Origin: Hyphomonadaceae bacterium
GTDB lineage: Bacteria > Pseudomonadota > Alphaproteobacteria > Caulobacterales > Aquidulcibacteraceae
Reading direction: 5' to 3'
DNA: 64,000 nucleotides
NCBI GenBank assembly: GCA_022841905.1
Contig: JALHQO010000001.1
Location: forward strand, 165,468 to 229,467
Shown here piece after piece: positions 37,750 to 45,521 of this stretch (position 1 is its first letter; each line of letters begins with the position of its first letter). A program made the position numbers and the translations under genes. Under the pieces are notes generated by a model. It made no database searches. It was given only the letters and a program-made list of their open reading frames with translations, and had not been told where the DNA came from.

Positions 37750-38223
37750 ATGGCGGGTAAATTATCATCTGGAGGCGGCGGAAAAGGCCGTCTCGAGGTG
37801 ACGGCCGATCCGAACGTTATTCCGTTCATCGACGTCATGCTCGTGCTGCTGATCATCTTCATGATCGCAGCGCCGATCTCGAGCGTCGATATCGAAGTCA
37901 ACATGCCGACTTCGCGGATTGAGCCGTCCAAGCGTCCGCCGCGTCCGACCTGGATTTCTGTGAACCAGAGCCCGGCGGGCGGCGTACAGGTCTTCGTTAT
38001 GAACGATGCGGCGACGCTCGATAGTTTGGGCGAGCAAACCGTCGAGGCGGTGAAGCTCAACTCGCCGCAGATTGCCAATGACGAGTATGAGGTCAAAGAC
38101 CAGCGCATCTACATCCGTGCTGACGGCGAACTCGAATATCGTCACGTGGTGCGTGTGATGAACCGGCTCCAAGATGCTGGCTTCACCAAGATCGGCTTCG
38201 TCGCCGAAGATCGGCGGATGTAG
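37750..38223 (+). CDS. exbD: ExbD/TolR-type protein, copy 1
   Basis: A 157-residue single-pass protein. The membrane helix begins with NVIPFIDVMLVLLIIFMI, containing the essential Asp (FID.ML), and a periplasmic domain follows. It has GGAGG upstream and 26 bases after exbB. A second ExbD follows after 3 bases; the paralogues share the same layout but differ in the periplasmic domain. Confidence 0.92.
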   Translation: MAGKLSSGGGGKGRLEVTADPNVIPFIDVMLVLLIIFMIAAPISSVDIEVNMPTSRIEPSKRPPRPTWISVNQSPAGGVQVFVMNDAATLDSLGEQTVEAVKLNSPQIANDEYEVKDQRIYIRADGELEYRHVVRVMNRLQDAGFTKIGFVAEDRRM

Positions 38224-38226
38224 GTC

Positions 38227-38697
38227 ATGGGAGCCAAGCTTGCATCTGGCGGAGGCAGAAAAGGCCTACAGCCTAACTCTGAACCCAATGTCATCCCGTT
38301 TATCGACGTTTTGCTCGTGCTGTTGGTCATCTTCATGGTCACAGCGCCGATCCCGACTGTCGATATCCGGGTGGATTTGCCGCCGCCCAACCCCGTGCCG
38401 ATCCGGCTCGAGGGTTTGAACCCGACGATCGTTGGTATTCGTGAAACGCCGCAGGGCATGGTCATCTACGTCGATGAAGAGACAGTGCCGTTGGCCGAAA
38501 TCGGCGACGCCACGCTCACGCATGCGATCCGCAACAACCCGGCGCTTGATGTTGAAGACATCTACGCCGAGGCGCGGGTTTTCGTGCGCGCCGATCAGAG
38601 CACCGCGTACGCCAACGTCGTCAACGTCATGAGCCGTCTTCAGGAAGAAGGATTCGCCAAAGTTGGCATCTTCGCTGAACTTGCGAGCGAGGGCTAA
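38227..38697 (+). CDS. exbD: ExbD/TolR-type protein, copy 2
   Basis: A 156-residue ExbD with NVIPFIDVLLVLLVIFMVTA as the channel helix and the conserved Asp. It starts MGAKLASGGGRKGLQPNSEP, like copy 1, which begins MAGKLSSGGGGKGRLE. Two ExbD genes in a row suggest a hetero-assembly with ExbB, as reported for some Gram-negative TonB systems. Three bases separate it from the next tonB-like gene. Confidence 0.92.
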   Translation: MGAKLASGGGRKGLQPNSEPNVIPFIDVLLVLLVIFMVTAPIPTVDIRVDLPPPNPVPIRLEGLNPTIVGIRETPQGMVIYVDEETVPLAEIGDATLTHAIRNNPALDVEDIYAEARVFVRADQSTAYANVVNVMSRLQEEGFAKVGIFAELASEG

Positions 38698-38700
38698 ACG

Positions 38701-39294
38701 ATGATTGGTCTTCGTCTTATCTCTCTGACGCTTGCGGCGATCATCTGCGCCGGCATTGCGTATCTGGCGTTCACTGGCCGTTTTCGCGCCGTCACCGACA
38801 TGTTCGATGACGAAGATGCGGTGAAGGTGGAAATCGAGGAGAAGGTCAAACCGCCTCCGCCGCCACCACCTCCGCCGCCGGATCGTCCGCCACCGCCGCC
38901 GCCGCCGGAAATGCGGGTGCCGCCGCCGGATATGGGCGCGCCGCCGACACCGACGCCGCTGCCTGTGGCCGTCGATCCCCCGCCAGCGCCGCCGACACCG
39001 GCCGTGCTTACGGGTGTCACGTGGCTCGAACAGCCGAACGCAAACGACTACGTGCGCTACTATCCGCCGCGCGCGATGGAGCGCGACCAGGAAGCGCGCG
39101 TGCAGCTCGACTGCCTCGTGTCTGCCGATGGTCGCATATCGTGCACGGTGACGTCGGAAGATCCGACCGGTTGGGGCTTCGGCGAAGCGTCGCTTCGTGT
39201 GGCGCGCCACTTCCGCGTCGCCGCAACGACGGCCGATGGGCGCCCGACTTCGGGCGGTCGTATTCGCCGAACGATTGTTTGGCGGCTCGGCTAA
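38701..39294 (+). CDS. TonB family protein, copy 1
   Basis: A 197-residue protein: N-terminal anchor helix (about residues 4-25), a charged segment, a long proline-rich periplasmic spacer (about residues 50-95, with runs of Pro), and a C-terminal TonB domain (VQLDCLVSADGRISCTVTSE, FGEASLRVARHFR). It transmits energy from ExbBD to outer-membrane receptors. The C-domain has two cysteines in the LDCLV and SCTV positions that might form a disulfide, and the paralogue has the same pair. Confidence 0.87.
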   Translation: MIGLRLISLTLAAIICAGIAYLAFTGRFRAVTDMFDDEDAVKVEIEEKVKPPPPPPPPPPDRPPPPPPPEMRVPPPDMGAPPTPTPLPVAVDPPPAPPTPAVLTGVTWLEQPNANDYVRYYPPRAMERDQEARVQLDCLVSADGRISCTVTSEDPTGWGFGEASLRVARHFRVAATTADGRPTSGGRIRRTIVWRLG

Positions 39295-39315
39295 CAGCGT
39301 CGAAAAGCAAACTGC

Positions 39316-39347
39316 AGAAGCCGCGGCGCCAACAACGCCGCGGCTTC
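39316..39347 (+). terminator. Hairpin between the two tonB genes
   Basis: GAAGCCGCGGCG and CGCCGCGGCTTC form a perfect 12-bp stem, ending about 50 bases after the first tonB stop. The following sequence TCGATTATG has only a short T content, so termination is possible but may be partial. Confidence 0.55.
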
Positions 39348-39452
39348 TCGATTATGTGATCACGGCTCGCGCGCCTGTGATTAGCGCAACGTCACGACGG
39401 GGCACACGCTCGGCTTCCACAGACCGCGACAAGCGGCGTTAGGGAGGCGAAC

Positions 39453-40040
39453 ATGACGCAATCATTCAGCATGCGTGCGACTTCGTTGGCGGCATCTGCG
39501 GCGCTTATTGGCGCAGGGTTGATTGCAGCACTCACATTTACGTACGCGCTGCCCTCGTTGCCGCCGCCGTTCGATAGTCGGCCCATTGACATGGAACTCG
39601 AACCGCCAGCGCCGCCGCCGCTACGTCCTCAAACGCCGCGTACTCAGGCTGTCGTGCGGGATGCTGAAGTGCTAACGTCGGCGCACGCGGTTACGGATTT
39701 CGTTGATTTGGAGCCAATTCCAGATGTTGGTGGCGCGGCCGGTACTTCAACGGTCACCACGATTGAGCGCCCTCATTGGCTGCAACGGCCCAGCAACCTT
39801 CAGCGCTACTATCCGCGCCGCGCCATCGAGAGCGGCATTCAAGGCGATGTGATGCTGGACTGCCTGGTGCGCACGTCGGGCTATCTGGCCTGCGAGGTCG
39901 TATCTGAAACGCCGGCAGGGCGTGGCTTCGCCGACGCGGCGTTGCGCATTGCCGCCGACCACAGGATGGCGCCTGCAATGCGCAACGGCGTCCCAGTGGA
40001 GGGGCGCTATCGCATGCGGGTTCCCTTCCGCGTTGAATGA
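39453..40040 (+). CDS. TonB family protein, copy 2
   Basis: A 195-residue protein with an anchor helix (about residues 7-30), a shorter proline-rich spacer and a TonB C-domain (VMLDCLVRTSGYLACEVVSE, GFADAALRIAADHRM). The Cys pair of copy 1 is conserved. It is separated from copy 1 by 158 bases containing a hairpin, so it may be less expressed or separately controlled. Two TonB proteins suggest use with different receptors. Confidence 0.85.
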   Translation: MTQSFSMRATSLAASAALIGAGLIAALTFTYALPSLPPPFDSRPIDMELEPPAPPPLRPQTPRTQAVVRDAEVLTSAHAVTDFVDLEPIPDVGGAAGTSTVTTIERPHWLQRPSNLQRYYPRRAIESGIQGDVMLDCLVRTSGYLACEVVSETPAGRGFADAALRIAADHRMAPAMRNGVPVEGRYRMRVPFRVE

Positions 40041-40154
40041 ATGCGGCGTGTCGTGCGAGTGGCTCGACGGGTGACCAAATTTTGGCCCTGTTTCCCTCGC
40101 ACATGCCGGTCGAGAGGGTTATGCTTCGTCCTGAGGGACGCGAGGAGATATTGG

Positions 40155-40550
40155 ATGAGAGTTCTTCTGGCTGGCGCGGTCGTGGCGCTGCTGATTGCTA
40201 CACCCGTCGCCGCTCAAACCGGCGGCGCCACCGTCGCGCCGACCGGTCCGGTCGCGCCGTCTGCCTGTGGCGAATTGCAGCCTCCGCCGACATTGCCTGA
40301 CCCTGCCACGGCGACGCGCGAAATCATGGATGCGGCCAACACCACCTATACGGCTTGGTCGACTGCCTATCACGCCAACCTGCAATGCCGCCGCGCCGAG
40401 TCGGACGCGCAGCGCGCTGTGTGGCAGGCGCGTGTCGCGGAGTACAATGCCGGTGCGACGGCGCTGAACGAGCGCAACAGCGCTTGGGAAGCTGCCGTGG
40501 CTGCGTTCAATGCGCGCGAGCCGGAGCAACAGCGGCGTCGCATTCGCTAA
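40155..40550 (+). CDS. Hypothetical secreted protein (131 aa)
   Basis: A 131-residue protein with a signal peptide (MRVLLAGAVVALLIATPVAAQ). The mature part is alanine-rich with a helical segment (YTAWSTAYHANLQCRRAESD) and two cysteines (about residues 42 and 79). GAGGAG precedes ATG 40155; an upstream frame from 40041 adds no signal and is rejected. It overlaps the stop of the leftward MFS gene by 4 bases. Not a recognised family; near the TonB cluster, so a periplasmic link is possible. Confidence 0.65.
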   Translation: MRVLLAGAVVALLIATPVAAQTGGATVAPTGPVAPSACGELQPPPTLPDPATATREIMDAANTTYTAWSTAYHANLQCRRAESDAQRAVWQARVAEYNAGATALNERNSAWEAAVAAFNAREPEQQRRRIR

Positions 40551-41833
40551 CGGTTTGAGCCGTCGAAGCGCCACAGCGGCGTAAACACGGCAAGTGCAAT
40601 AGCGGCGATCGCTAATCCTAGTGCAGGGATGAGCGACGCCGTTCGTGCGCTCCATTCACTGGCGGCAAAGCCGACGATCGCTGAGCCAATCGGTGCGCCG
40701 CCCATAAAGCCCATCGAATAAACGGCCAGCACGCGGCCAAGATAACGTTCGCCGGCGGCGCCTTGCACGATCGTGCGGCTCATCGAAATCGCGACACCGG
40801 CGGCCAGACCCCAAAGCACTGTGATCGCCATGAACCAGAGAAACGGCTTGTCGGCGGCGAACGTCGCCAAGGCGACGGCGCTGGCGACGTGCGAGAGGAT
40901 CATGGCGCGGCCAGGTTTTGCCAGCGGCTTGGTGCGGCTCAAAATCAGCGCCGACACGAATGCAGCGCCCCAGAAGCAGGCGAACAACGCGCCAAGGCGC
41001 TGGCCCTGCAAATCGGCGTCGCCGCCATAGGCGTCGCGCACAATGAGCGGAAACAGCACCTGAAACGAGCCGACGACAAACACGCCGACATAAGCCGACG
41101 AAAGCAGCATGGGGGACATGATCGGGTTTCGGAACGCGTAGGCGAGACCATCTCCCATGTCGCGGAGCGCGCCGGAAAAGGTGCGCTCGTGGCCTGTCGG
41201 TTTGGGCGCTTTCAAGAACAGCGCGATCGCCGCCCCTAGCGTGAGCGCGATCGCTTGCAACGCCAGATAGGGCGCAGGTTCACTTCCGGCGGCGCTGGCG
41301 ACCAAGATGCCGGCGATCTGCGCGCCAATTTGTACGGCGGTTGTGGTTGCGGCGGCGGTTGCGATTGACGTCGGGCGCCCGCGCGCGGACTCGCGCATAA
41401 CGACGCCGTTGAGCGCAGCGTCCCGCACCGGCATCATGAACGCCGCGCACGCGCCTACCAGAACCGCATACGCGACCAGCGCCGCGTACGTGAGCCATCC
41501 CAGCACGATGATGAGGCAAAGCCCAATCGAACACAGCGCGAAGATGATGTTTAGCTGCATCAATGTCGGGCCGGCTTTGGCGCGTTCGGCCAAGAGGCCG
41601 CCGAACAAGAGAAAGCAGAACATCGGTGCGGAGAGTGCGGACTGCGCCAGGCCCACGCCGGCGGCTGTCGCGCCCAGAAAGAACGTCACCAGCGACGGGA
41701 AGAGCACGAACTGCATCCCGAACGCGAAGAAGTAGCAGCCGACCAGCGCGTAATAGAGCCCAAGCTCGGGAACGTCCCCGGGCTGGGTAGCGGGCGGTGC
41801 GTGCTCAGGCGGCGCGTCCATCAGGCTTGCCAT
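40547..41833 (-). CDS. MFS transporter
   Basis: A 428-residue major facilitator with twelve predicted helices, from about residue 27 on. It resembles the DHA-like MFS_3 group of multidrug or siderophore exporters: a conserved motif A-like loop (GGLLAERAKAGPTLMQ), MMPVRDAALNGVVMRESARG in the middle and MGFMGGAPIGSAIVGFAA in the C-terminal half. The substrate is unknown; the nearby TonB cluster makes siderophore export worth considering. The start may be at 41833 or at an in-frame ATG at 41821. Confidence 0.85.
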   Translation of the reverse strand: MASLMDAPPEHAPPATQPGDVPELGLYYALVGCYFFAFGMQFVLFPSLVTFFLGATAAGVGLAQSALSAPMFCFLLFGGLLAERAKAGPTLMQLNIIFALCSIGLCLIIVLGWLTYAALVAYAVLVGACAAFMMPVRDAALNGVVMRESARGRPTSIATAAATTTAVQIGAQIAGILVASAAGSEPAPYLALQAIALTLGAAIALFLKAPKPTGHERTFSGALRDMGDGLAYAFRNPIMSPMLLSSAYVGVFVVGSFQVLFPLIVRDAYGGDADLQGQRLGALFACFWGAAFVSALILSRTKPLAKPGRAMILSHVASAVALATFAADKPFLWFMAITVLWGLAAGVAISMSRTIVQGAAGERYLGRVLAVYSMGFMGGAPIGSAIVGFAASEWSARTASLIPALGLAIAAIALAVFTPLWRFDGSNR

Positions 41834-41919
41834 AAGCAGCGTGAAGGCGGGCGCGTCCAGACCCTTCGCAATCTCGTTGACGACCGGTTAAGGCCGGACG
41901 TGGTGACGTCGGCGGGCAC

Positions 41920-43122
41920 ATGCTGCGCGCGAATCATGACCCGGTAGAGCCCTTGGAGCTCACCCAGGCGAACCAGCCTCAGGCGCGCGACGCGCTTGTG
42001 AACCGGCTGTGCGATCTCGTGTCCTGGCCGGAAAGCCGCATTCCTGCGCACGAGCGCCAGCTCGCGGCCGATATTCTCGTGGGCTTGTTGCGAACCAGCA
42101 ACGTGGAATTGCGCCGCCGCTGCGCGCAAGGGCTGACGCGGATCAATGACGCGCCGAAGACGCTGCTGCGCTACCTCGCGCGCGACGAAATCACCGTGGC
42201 TCAGCCACTGCTCGAGGACGGCGTCGGCTTTGATGATTCTGATCTGATCGCCACCGTTCGCGCCGGTATGGCGGCGCATTGGCTTGCGATCGCGCGCAGG
42301 CGCTCACTCTCTGAACCGGTCGCCGACGCCTTGCTGCAAACCGGCGACGTTGAGGTGATCGAAGTGGTGCTGCGCAACACCGGGGCGCGGCTGTCCACAC
42401 AAGCCATTGATCTCGCTGTCGGGCGCGCGCGCCAAGCGCCGCATCTGCCTGCGTATCTCGTTGCGCGTACGGAATTGCGTCCAACCCAAGCGCTGGTGCT
42501 GTTTTGGTGGGCGGATTTCCAAGCCCGCGTCCATATCCTACGCCGTTTCGCTATCGATCGGAACGTTCTGCTGCAAGAGCTTGGCGATGTCTTCGCGCTA
42601 GCTGCGGCCGAAGGCTGGTCCGATCCCGATACGCGCAAGACGCTGCAAGTGATCGAGCGGCGCCAGCGAAATCGCGCCGCGGCGACGAAGAGCCCATATG
42701 GCTCGCTCGAAGGTGCTTTGGCGGCAGCTGAGAATGGCATCGATCGCGCACTGCTCAACGAAATCGCACATTTGGCAGGCATCAAGCCGACGACGGCGTC
42801 GCAAATTTTCTCCGACGCGGGCGGCGAGGCGATCGGGGTACTGTGCAAGGCTGTCGGCCTGAAGCGCGCTTCGCTCATCGGCCTGTGGAAATCTCTACGC
42901 CGGCCGCATGGCGATCCTGACACCACAAATAACCCGCTCGGTCGCACGGTTTACGTGTTTGACACATTGGCGACGGCGAAGGCGCAAACGGTGTTGCGCT
43001 ACTGGAATTGGTCTTTCACCGCCGATGCTGTCGGCATCGATCGCGCGTCGTACGACGATCCTGAACTCGAACTGCGGCTCGCGCGCCGAAACGCCGCATT
43101 GTTGTTCCACCGCAACGGCTAA
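41920..43122 (+). CDS. DUF2336 domain protein, copy 1
   Basis: A 400-residue alpha-helical protein of the DUF2336 family, common in Caulobacter-like bacteria. Repeated helical units contain LVNRLCDLVSWPESRIPAHE, LQTGDVEVIEVVLRNTGA and IDRALLNEIAHLAGIKPTTA, the latter typical of the HEAT-like family. Function unknown. A second DUF2336 gene lies at 57851-58927. It precedes the Mrp-like operon by 85 bases. Confidence 0.85.
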   Translation: MLRANHDPVEPLELTQANQPQARDALVNRLCDLVSWPESRIPAHERQLAADILVGLLRTSNVELRRRCAQGLTRINDAPKTLLRYLARDEITVAQPLLEDGVGFDDSDLIATVRAGMAAHWLAIARRRSLSEPVADALLQTGDVEVIEVVLRNTGARLSTQAIDLAVGRARQAPHLPAYLVARTELRPTQALVLFWWADFQARVHILRRFAIDRNVLLQELGDVFALAAAEGWSDPDTRKTLQVIERRQRNRAAATKSPYGSLEGALAAAENGIDRALLNEIAHLAGIKPTTASQIFSDAGGEAIGVLCKAVGLKRASLIGLWKSLRRPHGDPDTTNNPLGRTVYVFDTLATAKAQTVLRYWNWSFTADAVGIDRASYDDPELELRLARRNAALLFHRNG

Positions 43123-43207
43123 GCGGTACACGCTCCACAAACTGGCGAATCCGGGCGCGCGGCGCTAAGCGTTGGTGCGCGCGCCGGCGGCGCGGGGAGG
43201 CGCATCC

Positions 43208-43687
43208 ATGCTTCACGCCGCAGCGATGCTGATCGGTTTTTTTCTCTTGGCTTTGCTTGCCTTCGCGCAGCGTGATCTGGCGGAAGCGGCGTTGTTTGCG
43301 GCTGTGCTTGCGGCTGCGGGTGTGGCATTCGCGGCGCGCTTCGGCGGCCTCGGCGCAACCGTGATGAGCGCGCCGCAGGCGCTTGTGTTGGGCACCCTGC
43401 GCAGTGGCGCCGTACTTAGCGGCGCGCTGAAAGTGATCCGCAGCGCACTCGCAGCTGATGTCACGTTGAAGCCTGCGCTCGTGCGCGTGAAGGCGCGCGC
43501 CCAGACCGGCTTGGCGCGGGCGGTCATGGCCGATTTGGTGAGCGCAACACCGGGCTCAGTCGTGGTTGAGAACGAGCCGGACGCCGCACTTGTTCACGTC
43601 ACCGACGAAGATGCCATCGACGCGGCGGAAATCGGCGCCTTGGAGTCGCGCGTGGTGGCGGCGTTCGACGGGGGAGCGCGGCCATGA
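43208..43687 (+). CDS. Mrp/Mnh antiporter-like subunit E
   Basis: A 159-residue protein, first gene of a ten-gene operon. Two N-terminal hydrophobic helices are followed by a cytoplasmic domain. VMADLVSATPGSVVVENEPD and ALVHVTDED match the MrpE 'LS.TPGT...V......L.VH' block. The start is ATG 43208; its stop overlaps the next start (ATGA). In Mrp complexes subunit E helps hold the complex together. Confidence 0.82.
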   Translation: MLHAAAMLIGFFLLALLAFAQRDLAEAALFAAVLAAAGVAFAARFGGLGATVMSAPQALVLGTLRSGAVLSGALKVIRSALAADVTLKPALVRVKARAQTGLARAVMADLVSATPGSVVVENEPDAALVHVTDEDAIDAAEIGALESRVVAAFDGGARP

Positions 43688-43971
43688 TCGCGCTTGGCAT
43701 CGGCGCGCTCCTGGCGGTCGCTATTGCGCTCACCAGCTTGCGCTTGTTTACGAGCGCGACGCTGTATGACCGCGCTCTGGCTGTGAACACGATCGTGCTT
43801 CAGGCGGCGCTCGTCTGTGCGGCGGGGGCTGCTGCGTTGGGTTCAGTCGAAGGTGCGGACGCGGCGCTGGTGATGGTGCTGGGCTTATTCGTGCTGAATG
43901 CAGCGGCGCTCAAATTTTTCCGTGCGCGCACGTTCCAGGCGCCGTTGGCGCGCCTAGAGGAGCTGCTGTGA
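43684..43971 (+). CDS. Mrp/Mnh antiporter-like subunit F
   Basis: A 95-residue protein with three membrane helices, the size and layout of MrpF (SLRLFTSATLYDRALAVNTI is the conserved DR-containing loop). It overlaps both neighbours by a few bases. MrpF is a small accessory membrane subunit. Assignment rests on layout plus position between E and G subunits. Confidence 0.83.
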   Translation: MIALGIGALLAVAIALTSLRLFTSATLYDRALAVNTIVLQAALVCAAGAAALGSVEGADAALVMVLGLFVLNAAALKFFRARTFQAPLARLEELL

Positions 43972-44333
43972 TGGATGCCGCGCTCGATCTCGTACGTTCG
44001 GGGCTAGGCGGTTTAATCGCCATCGCCGGCCTGCTCTTCATCGCGGGCGGGACGCTCGGCATTCTTCGCTTTCCGGATTTCTACACGCGCCTGCACGCGC
44101 AGCGCGCCAGCGATGGCATTGGCGCGGTTCTGGTGTGCGTCGGTTTGGCAATTCTCGCGCGCGACGGCGAGGTGGCGCTGCGTTTGGTTTTGTTGGCGGT
44201 GCTGATCGCGGCCCTTGGGCCTTTGATTGCGCAGCTTTCGGCTAACTCAGCGCATGTCGGCGGGCTCGCGCCGCTGTCCGGCCCTTACACGGCGCCGCGC
44301 CCTGGTGTGAAGCGCGAAGAGGGCGAGACATGA
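43971..44333 (+). CDS. Mrp/Mnh antiporter-like subunit G
   Basis: A 120-residue protein with three helices. FIAGGTLGILRFPDFYTRLH is the diagnostic MrpG motif, followed by ADG-like ASDGIGAVLV. A GTG three bases earlier is also possible. The start lies in a TGATG overlap with subunit F and its stop overlaps the next gene. Confidence 0.88.
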   Translation: MDAALDLVRSGLGGLIAIAGLLFIAGGTLGILRFPDFYTRLHAQRASDGIGAVLVCVGLAILARDGEVALRLVLLAVLIAALGPLIAQLSANSAHVGGLAPLSGPYTAPRPGVKREEGET

Positions 44334-44815
44334 GCGTCGCACTCGCGGTGACATGGCTTGCCGGCGTGCTGGCGCTGGGCGCGGGCGTGCTCGCCGTGGC
44401 TGCATTGCGCGCGCGCTCGTTGTTCGTCACCGCCGCTTGTTTGGCCGGCGTCGCTGCGTTGGCGGCGGCAGCAGCGTTGCTGCTGGGCGGCGGCGACGGC
44501 GCCGTGGCGATGGCGGCGTTTGGCGTGGCGCTCGCGCCGGTCATTGTGATGGCCGGTGTGCTGTTGAGCGCGCGCACAGCGAAAACGACGCGAGGCGGAT
44601 TGTGGATCAGCGCCGTCGCCGTTGTGGCAGGCGTCGCGGCGGCCGTGGCGATCGCACCGGAATTAGGCGCAGGCCCGGCGGCGACGCCTTCCTCTGCGCC
44701 GATCTCGCTATGGCTAGGCGCCTTGGTGTTCGTGGCCGCGGCGGCGTGTGTGGCTGTGCTGGGTTATGGCGAGCGCGGCGTGTTGCAACGGCCTGAGCCG
44801 GGGCCAGACGCGTGA
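44330..44815 (+). CDS. MbhD/MrpA-C-terminal-like membrane subunit (DUF4040 type)
   Basis: A 161-residue very hydrophobic protein with five or six helices. It sits where the C-terminal part of MrpA (MbhD-type domain, DUF4040) is found as a separate gene in split clusters; the central AAFGVALAPVIVMAGVLLSA segment fits. Sequence similarity is weak because the protein is nearly all Ala/Val/Leu, so this call relies on order and size. There is no full MrpA in the operon. Confidence 0.6.
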   Translation: MSVALAVTWLAGVLALGAGVLAVAALRARSLFVTAACLAGVAALAAAAALLLGGGDGAVAMAAFGVALAPVIVMAGVLLSARTAKTTRGGLWISAVAVVAGVAAAVAIAPELGAGPAATPSSAPISLWLGALVFVAAAACVAVLGYGERGVLQRPEPGPDA

Positions 44816-45201
44816 TGCGCCCATCGCACCTTTCTCTGCTGGCCGCCGTGCGGCTCTATGCGCCGCTCATCGTTTTGCTTGCGCTGACGATGCTGGTGCT
44901 GCGCGCGCCTGGTGGTGGCGTTGGATTTGTCGGTGGGATCGTGTTTGCGATGGCGCTTGTTGCCCACGCGCTCGTGTTTGGCGCAGCGGAGGCGCGCAAA
45001 GCCCTTCCTCCAACAATCGCGCGCGCACTCCTGGCTAGCGGGCTGATTCCGGTTGTGGTCGGCGCACTTGGCGTGGGCGGAGCGCTGGCGCCACGCATCG
45101 GCGAAGCCGGACTCTTCTTAGTGACTGTAAGCGGCCTCCACTTGGTGTTCGCGGTGCTTTTCGGCCGCGCGCCGACATTACGCGATGGGGACGCGTCGTG
45201 A
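44815..45201 (+). CDS. Mrp/Mnh antiporter-like subunit B
   Basis: A 128-residue protein with four helices; RAPGGGVGFVGGIVFAMALV near the N-terminus corresponds to the MrpB 'PGGGF.GG.....A' motif. GTG 44812 or ATG 44815 may start it; the latter makes a TGATG overlap with the preceding gene. Its end overlaps the start of subunit C. Confidence 0.8.
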   Translation: MRPSHLSLLAAVRLYAPLIVLLALTMLVLRAPGGGVGFVGGIVFAMALVAHALVFGAAEARKALPPTIARALLASGLIPVVVGALGVGGALAPRIGEAGLFLVTVSGLHLVFAVLFGRAPTLRDGDAS

Positions 45202-45521
45202 CCGCGCAAGCCGTTGCCTTGACGCTGGTGCTAGGCGTCGCTCTGGCGATGCTGTTTGCCGGCGCAGCGACGGCGCTTGTCTCAGCGAATATCGTCAAGC
45301 GCATTGCCGGCGTGATGATCGCGTTGGTTGGCGCCATGTTGTGCTTGGCTGCGCTCGGCGCGGGCGCGCAGACATTGGTGGCGGCGGTGGCAATCGCGTT
45401 GGCCTATTGCGCGATCGGCGCGGCGCTGCTGGTGCGTGTGCAGGAAGCCTATGGCGAGGCGGAAACGCCGGAGGCCAACAAAGCCGACTTTGCGGAAGAA
45501 CCGCGGGAGCCGCGGTCGTGA
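45198..45521 (+). CDS. Mrp/Mnh antiporter-like subunit C (NuoK-like)
   Basis: A 107-residue protein with three helices and an acidic C-terminal tail, the size and layout of MrpC/NuoK. No Asp or Glu occurs before residue 83, so the two membrane glutamates of NuoK are absent. Bacillus-type MrpC also lacks the first of these, so their absence is not remarkable on its own. GTG start at 45198 and overlap with the next gene. Confidence 0.75.
   Translation: MTAQAVALTLVLGVALAMLFAGAATALVSANIVKRIAGVMIALVGAMLCLAALGAGAQTLVAAVAIALAYCAIGAALLVRVQEAYGEAETPEANKADFAEEPREPRS

Noticed and set aside
44860..45140. Short alternating GC-rich repeats in the Mrp operon considered as a CRISPR or VNTR
   Set aside because: They are codon-level Ala/Gly/Val repetition of membrane helices, with no regular repeat-spacer structure.
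45185..45517. An extension of the first NuoM-like subunit
   Set aside because: It overlaps subunit C in another frame, while GTG 45518 forms the usual stop-start overlap of this operon.
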